From positions 48,048 to 112,047 of the forward strand of contig JAUNVQ010000006.1 of the NCBI GenBank assembly GCA_030540715.1: a stretch of 64,000 nt of DNA. Direction: 5' to 3'. Every line of letters starts with the position of its first letter. Position 1 is the first letter of the stretch. This stretch comes from Actinomycetaceae bacterium. GTDB taxonomy: Bacteria > Actinomycetota > Actinomycetes > Actinomycetales > Actinomycetaceae. The translations under genes and the position numbers were made by a program. Of this stretch, positions 16,488 to 26,048 are shown piece by piece. The notes below the pieces were generated by a model that saw nothing but the letters and a program-made list of their open reading frames with translations, was not told the DNA's origin and did no database searches.

Positions 16488-17759
16488 TTAGCTCTGGCGA
16501 CGTGTGCGCATAGAAATTGTTATTCCAGCTCCGGTAGCAATCAGTAGCATTGCAATGGTGCCAAGAGCATCTGTCTGTGCACCTGTTTTAGCCAACTGTG
16601 GTTTTATAGTGGGCTTAGGTGCTGGTTTCGGATCCGGCTTGGGATCTGGCTTTGGTGTTATTGGCTTAGGATCTGGTTTTGGATCTGGCTTTGGTGTTGT
16701 TGGTTTCGGATCCAGTTTTGGAGTGGTTGGCTTGGGATCCGGTTTTGGATCTGGGGCCGCGCTGCTCTTGGTGTTTGTCACATCACACACCAAGATGTTA
16801 TCTTTTGCAACTTTTACATCGAATGATGATGCTGTAAATGTTGTGGGAACGGCATCACCGTCAGTGATTTTGCACTTTACGTCAATAATTGTGTAATCAG
16901 GTGCATTTTGTGTAACAGTCACTTTTTCGCCCTTAGGGTCCACAACACCTGATTGCAACGACACGTAACCTGTTTCATCGGTGACAACTGGTGTGCCTCC
17001 AACAGAGAACTTCCAGTTACCAACATCGCCTTCGACACCTTTGGCAAGGTGGTTATTGATATTAATAGTTGCCTTACAGTCTGCAGTCACAACATTCTTC
17101 AGCGGTGCAGTCAGCTGTTCATAGCTTTCAGCTGTGAAAATATGTTTTTCACTGGTTGGCAAAGCAAGTTCGTATTTACCAAGGTTCTGAATTTCATTGT
17201 CGACGATGATCATTGAGATGACGGTACCAGCTTTTTTCAAACGTTCCGCGTGTTGATGGTCTTCGTACCACAACCAACCATCGGTAATAAAGAAAATCTG
17301 ATCGTATTCTTTGTCGCCGATTATCTTAAAAGCAGTTTCGCCAAGCGAATCACCCGAAGGATGTTCTGGAATCCAGTTGGCGACTGCCTTTTTAGCTGCA
17401 TTTGCACCTGCTTTCGTACGTGTGGAAAAGGGCTTATTGTCCGCACCAAACAGTCTATCTTTTGGACTAATGACGCCTTCTTCCGATTCGCCGTCCGTTG
17501 AATAAAAACCAACATGGGATGCGGTACCGTTTAAAGCATCAAGCAAATGATCGGTCGCATCAATGACATATTCCTGATTTCCAGTCATAGAACCCGATGT
17601 ATCAATAACGATGGCGATTTTTTGTCCGCATGAACCTGCTGCGCTGCTTTCTGGTGCAGCCTGGGCTGTTGTTGTGGGGAAGACGATTGCTAAAGCGACA
17701 AACGCTGCTGCCAGGGCAGCAATAATCCTTCCCAATGTGCTTGGTCGAATTGTTGTCAT
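16488..17759 (-). CDS. Sortase-anchored von Willebrand factor A surface protein
   Basis: 423 residues, exported and wall-anchored. Signal peptide to about residue 34 ('AQAAP'). The VWA domain follows, with an intact MIDAS 'DTSGSMTG' (about 53-60) and 'FFITDGW' further on. Next is a beta-rich domain (about 225-335) and a Pro-rich stalk (about 340-385) of repeated 'PDPKP' units. The C-terminus is a sorting signal: 'LAKTG', a hydrophobic helix and an 'RTRRQS' tail. The build matches adhesins or pilus-tip proteins of actinobacteria; ligand unknown. The stalk codons form imperfect tandem DNA repeats (about 16610-16755) that could vary in number. No sortase gene lies in the window. Confidence 0.9.
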   Translation of the reverse strand: MTTIRPSTLGRIIAALAAAFVALAIVFPTTTAQAAPESSAAGSCGQKIAIVIDTSGSMTGNQEYVIDATDHLLDALNGTASHVGFYSTDGESEEGVISPKDRLFGADNKPFSTRTKAGANAAKKAVANWIPEHPSGDSLGETAFKIIGDKEYDQIFFITDGWLWYEDHQHAERLKKAGTVISMIIVDNEIQNLGKYELALPTSEKHIFTAESYEQLTAPLKNVVTADCKATININNHLAKGVEGDVGNWKFSVGGTPVVTDETGYVSLQSGVVDPKGEKVTVTQNAPDYTIIDVKCKITDGDAVPTTFTASSFDVKVAKDNILVCDVTNTKSSAAPDPKPDPKPTTPKLDPKPTTPKPDPKPDPKPITPKPDPKPDPKPAPKPTIKPQLAKTGAQTDALGTIAMLLIATGAGITISMRTRRQS

Positions 17760-18679
17760 GTGTCATACTCCTGGAGTGGGTCATCTGACAAAGCTCACAC
17801 ATACAAAACCAACGCGGTGAAATAAAGAAAGCCTTGCCTCGTATTTCCATTTTCCTTCCATAGAATATAGAAAAGTAGATGCAGTTACCAGGTGAATTGT
17901 AGTGAAATCCATTCTCAATCCACCTTGACCAATGAGAGCTTCATCATCTAAAACTCGTTAACAATCTGAAAATCTCAAGAAGTAATAGCAGTTCTTGATG
18001 GATATGACCGTACCAGCACGGCATATGTCATGATTTACCTAAAAGTATAAAGAATCGCAGAATGTTTGTGATTTGTGAAAAACTCTCATCTGCCCTTATT
18101 TGCTTCTAGGTTTAGTAATTGGAATCACATAATACTTTTCATTTGCGTTACTACCCGTATCTGACGTAGCGTTCTCTACTTTGCAGCCCCATTAATGTCG
18201 ATGTTGAAGCAGATGCGTTACCTGGCGTATTCAATCCGTAGTGTAGTCACATCTCGATCTGGTAAACCTAGTGTGTGGCTTCAGTGGTGGACATTAGGCT
18301 AAACGTCCTATGGAAAAAATAAGGGTCGTCAAATAGTTCTCAACAATAATTAACCCAAGGGGTGATTGGCGGTTAACTCAGTGAGGAAGTCCTAAAGGTT
18401 TTGATATAAGACACCTTATGATTAAGATCCTTATTGGTGAAGAAAACTCCGACACTTCGGCAACTGTGTGTGTTCGCTATCTTACATTTATTGAAGCCCA
18501 AAAAATGGAAAAGCAGTGCATTTTATTCACTTAGTCATGGTAAACTGAAGTGTCTTTAACCAGCGAAAATATGATTTTCCCCACTCCAATGGATGCAAGA
18601 GGCTATAACTCGTAGAGCTCATGCACATTTGGAATAAATCTTTTGCTGGTGCGACGGTATTACAGAGAGGAAATACCCT
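17760..18679 (+). other. Gene-free region between VWA gene and PTS operon
   Basis: About 920 nt, AT-rich, without a recognisable gene, tRNA or riboswitch. It must carry the divergent promoters of the VWA gene and the PTS operon. No antiterminator-type hairpin was identified. Confidence 0.55.
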
Positions 18680-21286
18680 GTGAATGATAATTCTCAATCG
18701 CGGCGCGTTCAATTAGTCGCCCCGCTTTCGGGGGTCATGCTGCCTATCGAACAGGTGCCCGACCCCGTTTTTGCAAAGAAAATGGTGGGTGATGGTGTCT
18801 CCATTGACCCGCTGAGTAACATGTTGGTAGCCCCCGTCAATGGGGAGGTTATTGACCTGCAGCCTTCAAGCCATGCTGTCACTGTTCGTAGTGACGAAGG
18901 GCTTGAAATCCTTATGCACATTGGTTTAGATACAGTGCGTCTGGTGGGTAAAGGTTTTAACCCTGTCATTAAAGAGGGCGATCGCGTAGCTGTTGGCGAC
19001 CCGCTAGTCGAGATCGATTTAGACGAAGTTGCCCGCAAGGCAAAAAGTTTGCTGACCCAGGTGGTTGTGACTAACACCGAAATGGTTGCCTCAATGGAGG
19101 TAGCCCAAGGCGTTGTGAATGCAACGGCTGATGTGGTTGCAGTCGTTGAACTTGCTGAACCAACAGATGGCGCAAGTGGAGGCGATGTTGCTGGAGCAAA
19201 AACTGTTGTTTCTGACGGTATTTTGGTTCCCAACCCAACTGGTCTTCATGCACGCCCTGCGGCAACCTTGGTGGGCTTAGCCAAAAAGTATAGTTCAGAC
19301 ATTCGCCTGCGACGCGATGATGATTCCGCAAACGCGAAGTCGATTGTGTCAATTATGGGTCTTGCCGTAGCTTGTGGTCAAAAAGTAACACTGACCGCTC
19401 ACGGTGTTGACGCGCGTGAGGCAATCCTTGAGCTAGAAGCAGCAATGCGTGACGGCTTAGGTGAAGATTGCCCGCCTTTGTCTGGAACTGATGACACCGC
19501 TCCTATTCCTGCGATTAAAATAACTGCTGATAACGATAAATCCGCTGAACCAAAGTCAGGTGACTGGAATCTTCTGCTTGGAGTTTCAGCATCGCCAGGT
19601 CTTGGCATTGGAACAGTAGTGCAGGTTCGCCGTGCCGACATCGTTGTTGAAGAATTCGCGGACGACCATCACAAAGAACGTCGTAAGCTCAATAGTGCGA
19701 TCGATCGTGCACTTCTTGACCTGTCAGCATTAGAGCAGCGTCTAGAAGAAGAATCATCAGCCGATAAGGCTGCTATATTCGCTGCCCACCAGGAAATTCT
19801 TGGGGATCCGGATCTGCTTGATTTAGCTGGAAGCGCTATTGATAAAGGTAAGTCAGCCCCCTTTGCGTGGCGTGCAGCGTTTAATAACTTTGCCGACCAG
19901 CTAGAAGCCTTACCAAATGAAATCTTGGCAGCACGAGCCAACGATGTGCGCGATGTTGGCCATCGTGTTCTGGAAGAACTAACAGGTCAGCGCTCAGAAA
20001 AGAAAGAATTACCTGATAATGCGATCCTCATTGCTGAGGAATTGACACCTTCTGATACTGCCCAATTGGATCGTTCAAAGGTTGCAGGTTTTGCCACGAC
20101 TACCGGTGGTGCGTCCTCACATGTAGCTATTATTGCGCGCTCACTAGACATCCCTGCTGTTGCTGGCATTGAAAGCCGCGCATTGGATATTGAGGACGGC
20201 ACCCAGGTGATTTTGGATGGAACCGCTGCTTCCTTGAAGACTAATGTCACTGATGACGAGGTAAGTCATTTCAGAGGACGCCTGGAGCAACTCTCGGCAC
20301 AAAGGGCTGCAGAAGAAGCACATAAGGATGAACCGGCACTGACCACAGATGGTCACCAGGTTCAAGTTGTTGCCAATATTGGCGGAGTTGAAGATGCTAA
20401 AGAGGCCCTAGCCAAGGGAGGCGAAGGCATTGGGTTGCTGCGTAGTGAGTTCGTCTTTATGGGCCGTGCAACGGCGCCCAGTGAAGAAGAACAAGCTCAG
20501 GTATATGCGGATTGCGCGCGTGCCCTTTCCCCAGGTCAACCACTTGTTATTCGGACACTGGATGTTGGTGGAGACAAGCCGCTTAGCTATGTGCATATTC
20601 CCGCTGAGGAAAATCCGTTCCTGGGTATGCGCGGTGTTCGCATTGGGTTAGAAGAACCATCCTTGCTGCGTTCACAGCTGCGCGCTATTTTTGCTGCAGC
20701 TGATGCAGGTGCAAAGATTCACGTCATGTTCCCAATGATTGCCACCGTTGATGATTGGCGTCAGGCTAAAGCGATCTTTGATGAAGAACGTGAAGCATAC
20801 GGTAGTGACGTTGATGTCAGTGTTGGCATCATGATGGAAGTTCCTTCCGTTGCCATTATGGCACGTCAATTTGCAGCACTTGATGGCTGCGACTTCTTTA
20901 GTGTGGGAACAAACGACCTTACCAGTTACACATTGGCAATGGATCGTGGACATCCGAAATTGGCTCCACAGGTGGATCCGTGTAACCCAGCAGTGTTGTC
21001 ATTGATTCACAACGCTGCTCAGGCTCTGCACGAAAACGGCAAATGGCTGGGTGTTTGCGGCGGTATTGCTTCAGACCCGCAAGCTGTGCCGATTTTGGTT
21101 GGTCTTGGTGTGGATGAACTCAGCTGTTCAATTCCCGCTATTCCTTCCGTCAAAGCAGTGATTCGCAAGTATTCACTTGACACCTGCAAGCAGCTGGCTG
21201 CACAAGCCATGACATGTACCACCCCAGCTGATGTTCGTGCCCTGGTTGATAGTAATGCCAGCGGCTCTAAGGAGGACGCATCATGA
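18680..21286 (+). CDS. Fused PTS protein EIIA(Glc)-HPr-Enzyme I
   Basis: 868 residues combining three soluble parts of the phosphoenolpyruvate sugar phosphotransferase system. EIIA of the glucose type (about 10-140) has its active His in 'LMHIGLD' (about 78). HPr (about 175-262) has its active His in 'LHARPA' (about 187) and a Ser in 'NAKSIVSIMGL'. Enzyme I (about 295-850) has the phospho-His in 'TTGGASSHVAII' (about 480) and PEP-binding 'DVGGDKPL'. So one protein takes phosphate from PEP to the last soluble carrier. GTG 18680 has GAGGAAA upstream. The stop overlaps the next gene's ATG (ATGA). Pseudomonas NagF has the same domain order. Confidence 0.95.
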   Translation: MNDNSQSRRVQLVAPLSGVMLPIEQVPDPVFAKKMVGDGVSIDPLSNMLVAPVNGEVIDLQPSSHAVTVRSDEGLEILMHIGLDTVRLVGKGFNPVIKEGDRVAVGDPLVEIDLDEVARKAKSLLTQVVVTNTEMVASMEVAQGVVNATADVVAVVELAEPTDGASGGDVAGAKTVVSDGILVPNPTGLHARPAATLVGLAKKYSSDIRLRRDDDSANAKSIVSIMGLAVACGQKVTLTAHGVDAREAILELEAAMRDGLGEDCPPLSGTDDTAPIPAIKITADNDKSAEPKSGDWNLLLGVSASPGLGIGTVVQVRRADIVVEEFADDHHKERRKLNSAIDRALLDLSALEQRLEEESSADKAAIFAAHQEILGDPDLLDLAGSAIDKGKSAPFAWRAAFNNFADQLEALPNEILAARANDVRDVGHRVLEELTGQRSEKKELPDNAILIAEELTPSDTAQLDRSKVAGFATTTGGASSHVAIIARSLDIPAVAGIESRALDIEDGTQVILDGTAASLKTNVTDDEVSHFRGRLEQLSAQRAAEEAHKDEPALTTDGHQVQVVANIGGVEDAKEALAKGGEGIGLLRSEFVFMGRATAPSEEEQAQVYADCARALSPGQPLVIRTLDVGGDKPLSYVHIPAEENPFLGMRGVRIGLEEPSLLRSQLRAIFAAADAGAKIHVMFPMIATVDDWRQAKAIFDEEREAYGSDVDVSVGIMMEVPSVAIMARQFAALDGCDFFSVGTNDLTSYTLAMDRGHPKLAPQVDPCNPAVLSLIHNAAQALHENGKWLGVCGGIASDPQAVPILVGLGVDELSCSIPAIPSVKAVIRKYSLDTCKQLAAQAMTCTTPADVRALVDSNASGSKEDAS

Positions 21287-23055
21287 GCAATGCACAAGAA
21301 ATAGTAAAGGCCGTAGGCGGGGCCGATAACATACTGAGCCTGACTCACTGCGCTACAAGGTTGCGTTTTGAACTTGTTGATGCTTCCGTCATAGATATTA
21401 CACAGGTTGAAGCCATCGAAGGCGTGATGGGAGCGGTTCCTCAATCTGGTGACCGTTTCCAGGTGATTATTGGTGGAGCCGTGCAAACGGTATTCAACGA
21501 GATCAACCAGCTTCCTGAAATGGCGGCATCAGGTGGTCAAAGTGCTGATGAAGTCAAGGCTGCGATTCGCGCTAAATCACGTGGAAAGAACGCCTGGGTA
21601 GACGCATTCTTTGAATACCTTTCTGATTCTTTCCGACCACTGCTGGGTGTGTTGCTTGGTGCATCACTGATTATCGCATTCGCTGCTGTGTTGGACGCTC
21701 TTGGTATCGTTGATTTCCGCGCCGCTGATAAAGCCGCAGGCTGGGTGTTCGTTGATGCTATGTGGCGTTCAGTGTTCTACTTCCTGCCAATTATGGTGGC
21801 ATATAACGCGGCAAAGAAACTCAATGTTGATCCCTGGGTGGGTGCCACAGTCATGGGTTCTGTGATGACACCAGAGTTCGCTAAACTCTCTGATGTTAAA
21901 GCCGTTGCATCAACTGTGTGTACGGATACACAGTTTGGTCAGACCTGCATGGCCAATATCTTTGGTATTCCCATGCAGCTCAATGACTATGGGGGCCAAG
22001 TCTTCGTACCCTTGATCATGGCTGCGGTACTTGGTCTGGTATATAAGTTCTGGAAATGGGTTTTCCCCGAGAATATCCAGATGGTTTTCGTACCATTCTT
22101 CTCGATGCTCATCATGATTCCGCTGACCGCATTTTTGATTGGACCGCTTGGTATCTGGTTGGGTTCGGGTATTGGTACAGGCTTAGCATGGCTAAACGGC
22201 AATGCTCCGCTAGTATTCGCAATCCTTATCCCATTACTGTACCCATTCTTGGTGCCACTTGGTTTGCACTGGCCTTTGAATGCGTTGATGCTTGTCAACA
22301 TCAAAGAGCTTGGCTACGACTTTATTCAAGGCCCCATGGGTACATGGAACTTTGCATGTTTTGGTGCAACAGCTGGTGTGTTGTTGATTGCGATACGTGA
22401 AAAAGACAAGACGATGCGACAAACTGCAACAGGTGCTTTAGCGGCAGGTCTGCTTGGCGGTATTTCGGAGCCTTCGTTGTACGGTATTCACCTGCGCTTT
22501 AAGCGAATCTATCCAAGGATGCTTGTTGGCTGCTTTGTTGGTGGTGTAATTGTTGGTGTTCTTGGTGGCGTGAAAACCCAGGCATTCGCATTCACATCGC
22601 TGCTTACTATCCCCGTATTCGAACCAATATGGAAATATAGTATTGCGATTACGGCTGCCTTCTTTACAGCACTCATCCTGGTGTACATTAGTGATTATCG
22701 AACACCTGAGCAGCGTGAAGCTGCACGTCTGGCAGGTTCTGTTGATGCAGTGGCACAGCCTGAACCCAAGGTGATTGTTGTCAGCGACGCTGAAACCAAC
22801 CAGGCAAAGCAGTGGATAGATGCACTTGGCAACGCAGACAATATTGAAGAAGTCGAGCTGACCGCAGAAACACGTATTCGTGTTAACGTGAAAGACTCGG
22901 CACTTGTTAATGTGGATGCGCTAAAGAAAGCAGGACTACCAGCAGCAGTTGAGGTAACACCCAATGTGTGGCACCTGATCGCTGGCTTAGAAGCCGAACA
23001 GTATTCAACTGCAATGTCACGGCGACTAACCTCGTCAGCAGTAGCAGTTCAATAG
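21283..23055 (+). CDS. PTS sugar permease EIIB-EIIC with extra C-terminal EIIB-like domain
   Basis: 590 residues. The N-terminal EIIB domain (1-85) has the phosphorylated Cys23 in 'SLTHCATRLRF'. The membrane EIIC domain (about 105-475) is of the glucose/beta-glucoside family. Residues about 505-585 ('ALGNADNIEEVELTAETRIRVNV.. LKKAGL') align with a second EIIB but lack the Cys (the region reads 'ELTAETR'), so it is probably non-catalytic. With the preceding fused protein this makes a complete transport system. The sugar cannot be read from the sequence; glucose, GlcNAc and beta-glucosides are candidates. A terminator follows at 23151. Confidence 0.92.
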   Translation: MSNAQEIVKAVGGADNILSLTHCATRLRFELVDASVIDITQVEAIEGVMGAVPQSGDRFQVIIGGAVQTVFNEINQLPEMAASGGQSADEVKAAIRAKSRGKNAWVDAFFEYLSDSFRPLLGVLLGASLIIAFAAVLDALGIVDFRAADKAAGWVFVDAMWRSVFYFLPIMVAYNAAKKLNVDPWVGATVMGSVMTPEFAKLSDVKAVASTVCTDTQFGQTCMANIFGIPMQLNDYGGQVFVPLIMAAVLGLVYKFWKWVFPENIQMVFVPFFSMLIMIPLTAFLIGPLGIWLGSGIGTGLAWLNGNAPLVFAILIPLLYPFLVPLGLHWPLNALMLVNIKELGYDFIQGPMGTWNFACFGATAGVLLIAIREKDKTMRQTATGALAAGLLGGISEPSLYGIHLRFKRIYPRMLVGCFVGGVIVGVLGGVKTQAFAFTSLLTIPVFEPIWKYSIAITAAFFTALILVYISDYRTPEQREAARLAGSVDAVAQPEPKVIVVSDAETNQAKQWIDALGNADNIEEVELTAETRIRVNVKDSALVNVDALKKAGLPAAVEVTPNVWHLIAGLEAEQYSTAMSRRLTSSAVAVQ

Positions 23056-23150
23056 CATTCGACTACTTACGAGCTACCAGGCGTAGCCTGAGGTTAATAC
23101 ATATCAGTGTATTTTCCTTTGTATGTATTGACGAGCTCTCAGTTTATTAA

Positions 23151-23190
23151 GTGGGCACCCTGACGATTACGCTCAGGGTGCCCACTTTTC
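23151..23190 (+). terminator. Terminator of the PTS operon
   Basis: Perfect 13-bp stem GTGGGCACCCTGA / TCAGGGTGCCCAC, 9-nt loop, then TTTTCC. Confidence 0.93.
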
Positions 23191-23322
23191 CATCTTGTCA
23201 ATGACCTGCCAAAGTAGTCTTTCCTTACAACAGTAGATACTTTTACGTTTCAACTGCCTTCCATTGCCCTGATAAGATGACTACGATAGTCGTGGTACTC
23301 ACAACAGAAAGCCAGGTGCGCA

Positions 23323-24357
23323 TTGCCTGTTCTTGATATGAACAACCCTGACGAGGTTAAAGAATACGAAACCTTTATCTCCACCAGTCCTTACGGTCAC
23401 ATGCTGCAGTCACTACGGTGGGCACAAGTAAAAAATAACTGGGATCCCCACTACGTGTACTTGCGTAATAATGCAGGTAATATATCGGCCGCGATGTCTG
23501 TTTTGGCAATTAAAAACGATGGCGAACATGCTTTTCTGTATGCACCACGCGGTCCCGTCTGCGATATTTACGACACCGATACTGTGAGGGAGCTTATTTC
23601 TTTGATGGGGGGGGGTGAAAACAGCTATGTCGCCAAGCAGCAGGCATTTGTTCTTCGTATGGATCCCGATGTGATCTATGACCAGCAGCTTATTGATACC
23701 TACGCTTCCATTAATGGAATGAATGTGCGCAGCCGAGATATTGGTGATGAACACGCTTTTTCAAACCCACGCAATCACATGATTTTGCCCTTTCATGGCC
23801 GCAGCATCGATGACATTATCGCGACCTACCCCAAGAAATTCCGCTACCAAATTCGTCGAACATATAAAGATGGCCTGCACACAAGAATGTTCACAGTGAA
23901 AGATGCCCTATTTTCACAGGCACTTGATCGTTTCTATGATCTGACGCAGCAGATGGCACAGCGCAAAGGGATAAGTTATCGCCCTCATAACTATTTTGTA
24001 CGACTATGCCACGCTTTTGATGATGTACGCCTGTATGAAACCTATGACGATGATGACGAAGTGTTATCAAGTGGCATTGTTGTTCACTACAATAAGAAAG
24101 CCTTTTATATTTATGCTGCAACCTCTGATAATAAACGGCATCTACAACCTAGTGTACAAATGATCATTGAAGCGATGCGTCATGCAGTAGATGCTGGAAT
24201 GGATCATTTTGACTTTGGGGGTGTCTACACCTTCGATGCTAGTGATGGGCTGTACCTGTACAAATCCAAATACTGTGGCCCTGATGGTCGCCAAGAATAT
24301 ATTGGTGAGCTGGATATGGTTTACAATACTCAGCTGTATCAGGACTTCATCAACTAG
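23323..24357 (+). CDS. FemAB-family peptidoglycan bridge aminoacyltransferase
   Basis: 344 residues of the FemX/FemAB type, using aminoacyl-tRNA to add residues to lipid II or the cross-bridge. Signs are an N-terminal 'GHMLQSLRWAQVKNNW', a middle 'KFRYQIRRTYKDGL', then 'LYETYDDDDEVLSSGIVV', and a C-terminal GNAT-like end 'GMDHFDFGG.. LYLYKSKYCG'. Such enzymes imply an interpeptide bridge instead of direct cross-linking. Codons at 23607-23615 are nine consecutive G's ('MGGGEN'), a slippage-prone tract where a one-base change would truncate the protein. TTG 23323 has CAGGTG upstream; ATG 23338 is an alternative start without a ribosome site. Confidence 0.88.
   Translation: MPVLDMNNPDEVKEYETFISTSPYGHMLQSLRWAQVKNNWDPHYVYLRNNAGNISAAMSVLAIKNDGEHAFLYAPRGPVCDIYDTDTVRELISLMGGGENSYVAKQQAFVLRMDPDVIYDQQLIDTYASINGMNVRSRDIGDEHAFSNPRNHMILPFHGRSIDDIIATYPKKFRYQIRRTYKDGLHTRMFTVKDALFSQALDRFYDLTQQMAQRKGISYRPHNYFVRLCHAFDDVRLYETYDDDDEVLSSGIVVHYNKKAFYIYAATSDNKRHLQPSVQMIIEAMRHAVDAGMDHFDFGGVYTFDASDGLYLYKSKYCGPDGRQEYIGELDMVYNTQLYQDFIN
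23607..23615 (+). repeat. G9 homopolymer inside the FemAB gene
   Basis: Nine G's in frame (ATG GGG GGG GGT). Reading one base out of frame reaches a stop about 60 nt later. Confidence 0.95.
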
Positions 24358-24517
24358 GCTCAACTGTATTCTTTTTTGGAAAGGTGGCTTGGTGTTCCAC
24401 AGTACTTATGCCCCTTTTGCCAATAAAACGCTTAACATTGTCAAACAGGTAAAATGTATTAATCACGCAAGCGCTATCAGGCGTGTTGACACCGTGTAGT
24501 AGCTTTGAGTGGAACGG

Positions 24518-24958
24518 CTATTCTTTCGCATTTTTAATTGACTTCGAATGGGGCGGTATGCTCAAAGCAATACACGAAACAAGGCGGTCATGAGCCTTAT
24601 TCCAGCTATGTTCAGAGGGCGTGAGCGGGTACATGTCGTATTGGGAATCCTGAAAATCAATACCCACATATGTACGAAAAGTTTTTGTACAAAAGTCAGT
24701 AGTTTTTTCTGCTAAAACATCACGTCCGGGATACTTGCCACCAGCAAGAACTTTCACGCCAACAACCTCTGAATTGTGTTCTTTTGTGCAGGGGACAGGC
24801 GCAACGTCAGTGATTTCTTCACGCAATAACAATACCTCATCCGATGCGGTAAAGCACTGCCCTACCCGCAGTGACAGTGCCGAATCAGAACAGGCACTTA
24901 AACTCATACAGGTAACGCATATGCCTACAAAAATCGCAGCATAGCGTTTTAACCTCAT
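24518..24958 (-). CDS. Septum_form-type lipoprotein
   Basis: 146 residues. Lipobox 'SLSAC' after a hydrophobic core, then 'LRVGQCFTASD', 'VAPVPCTKEHNSEVVGVKVL' and paired cysteines ('DFCTKTF', 'LVSCIAL'). This Cys/His pattern is typical of the Septum_form lipoprotein domain widespread in Actinomycetota. It would act outside the membrane; the exact function is unknown. It lies 35 nt downstream of the Pit gene in the same direction and could be the last gene of that operon. Confidence 0.78.
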   Translation of the reverse strand: MRLKRYAAIFVGICVTCMSLSACSDSALSLRVGQCFTASDEVLLLREEITDVAPVPCTKEHNSEVVGVKVLAGGKYPGRDVLAEKTTDFCTKTFRTYVGIDFQDSQYDMYPLTPSEHSWNKAHDRLVSCIALSIPPHSKSIKNAKE

Positions 24959-24993
24959 TGCCTCATCACCTCACACTGGCCTTTTCGCATCTA

Positions 24994-26046
24994 TTAATAC
25001 TGCAAGAACAGATGCAACAGTTGATAGCATAAAGCCGAAAAAGCTCCCGCAGCAGGGAGTGTTAAAACCCATGCAATAAGAATATTGCCGGCAACACCCC
25101 AGCTTACTGCTGATAGGCGTTTGGTGGCACCAACGCCCATGATGGCTGAAGATACAACCTGTGTTGTCGATACAGGGGCATGAAAGATGTAGGCCGTGAA
25201 ATATAGCACCGATGCCGATACGCCCTCTGCAACAAAACCGTGAACAGGCTCAACTTTGAAAACCTTTTTGCCAAGAGTCCGCATAATGCGTCCCCCACCA
25301 GCAAGTGTACCAAGTGATATTGCCAATGCAGCTGCGAACTTCACCCAAAACGGGATCACAAGCTCACCACCAACGTCACGCAGGCCCTCGTATTGGAAAG
25401 CCAAAAGTGCCAATACGATGACACCCATTGTCTTTTGGGCATCCTGTAGGCCATGTCCTAATGCCATAGCAGCAGATGAAAAAATCTGCGCCCGCCTAAA
25501 ACGACGCATTGTACGGTGATAAGGCCGATTTTGCAGTAACTTGAGGATGAAGCTTAACACCACAAATGAAATAATGAACCCAATAAAGGGGCTAACAAAC
25601 ATTGGGATAATTACGTGGTCAATGATACCCCACCATTGTACTTTCGTGACCGATGCTAAACCTGCACCCGCAAGGCCGCCAATAAGGGCGTGAGATGACG
25701 ACGACGGCAACCCAAACCACCACGTAATAAGATTCCAAGCAATGGCACCAATAAGGGCAGCCATAATAATCACAAGACCGTGAAGGTTATCCTCGGGAAC
25801 AGGCGAATCAGAGAATTGCGAAATATCGATAATGCCATCACCAATAGTTTTAGCAACCTCTGTACCCAAAAGTGCCCCCACCATATTCATAACACCAGCC
25901 ATAATAAGCGCTGTACGAGGTTTCAAGGCACGTGTTGATACGCATGTTGCAATAGCGTTGGCAGCATCATGAAAACCGTTGGTAAAGTCAAAAACCAGCG
26001 CGGTGATAATAACAAAGATGACGAGGAATAAGATCAGCGATTCCAC
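24994..26046 (-). CDS. pit: Pit-family inorganic phosphate transporter
   Basis: 350 residues, low-affinity phosphate permease moving metal-phosphate with protons. Both Pit signature repeats are present: 'DFTNGFHDAANAIAT' near residue 20, and a second half with 'SSHALIGG' and 'HAPVSTTQVVSSAIMG'. About ten hydrophobic segments. Start ATG 26046 lies 2 nt after the stop of the DUF47 gene, so the two are co-translated. Confidence 0.94.
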   Translation of the reverse strand: MESLILFLVIFVIITALVFDFTNGFHDAANAIATCVSTRALKPRTALIMAGVMNMVGALLGTEVAKTIGDGIIDISQFSDSPVPEDNLHGLVIIMAALIGAIAWNLITWWFGLPSSSSHALIGGLAGAGLASVTKVQWWGIIDHVIIPMFVSPFIGFIISFVVLSFILKLLQNRPYHRTMRRFRRAQIFSSAAMALGHGLQDAQKTMGVIVLALLAFQYEGLRDVGGELVIPFWVKFAAALAISLGTLAGGGRIMRTLGKKVFKVEPVHGFVAEGVSASVLYFTAYIFHAPVSTTQVVSSAIMGVGATKRLSAVSWGVAGNILIAWVLTLPAAGAFSALCYQLLHLFLQY

Positions 26047-26048
26047 CG

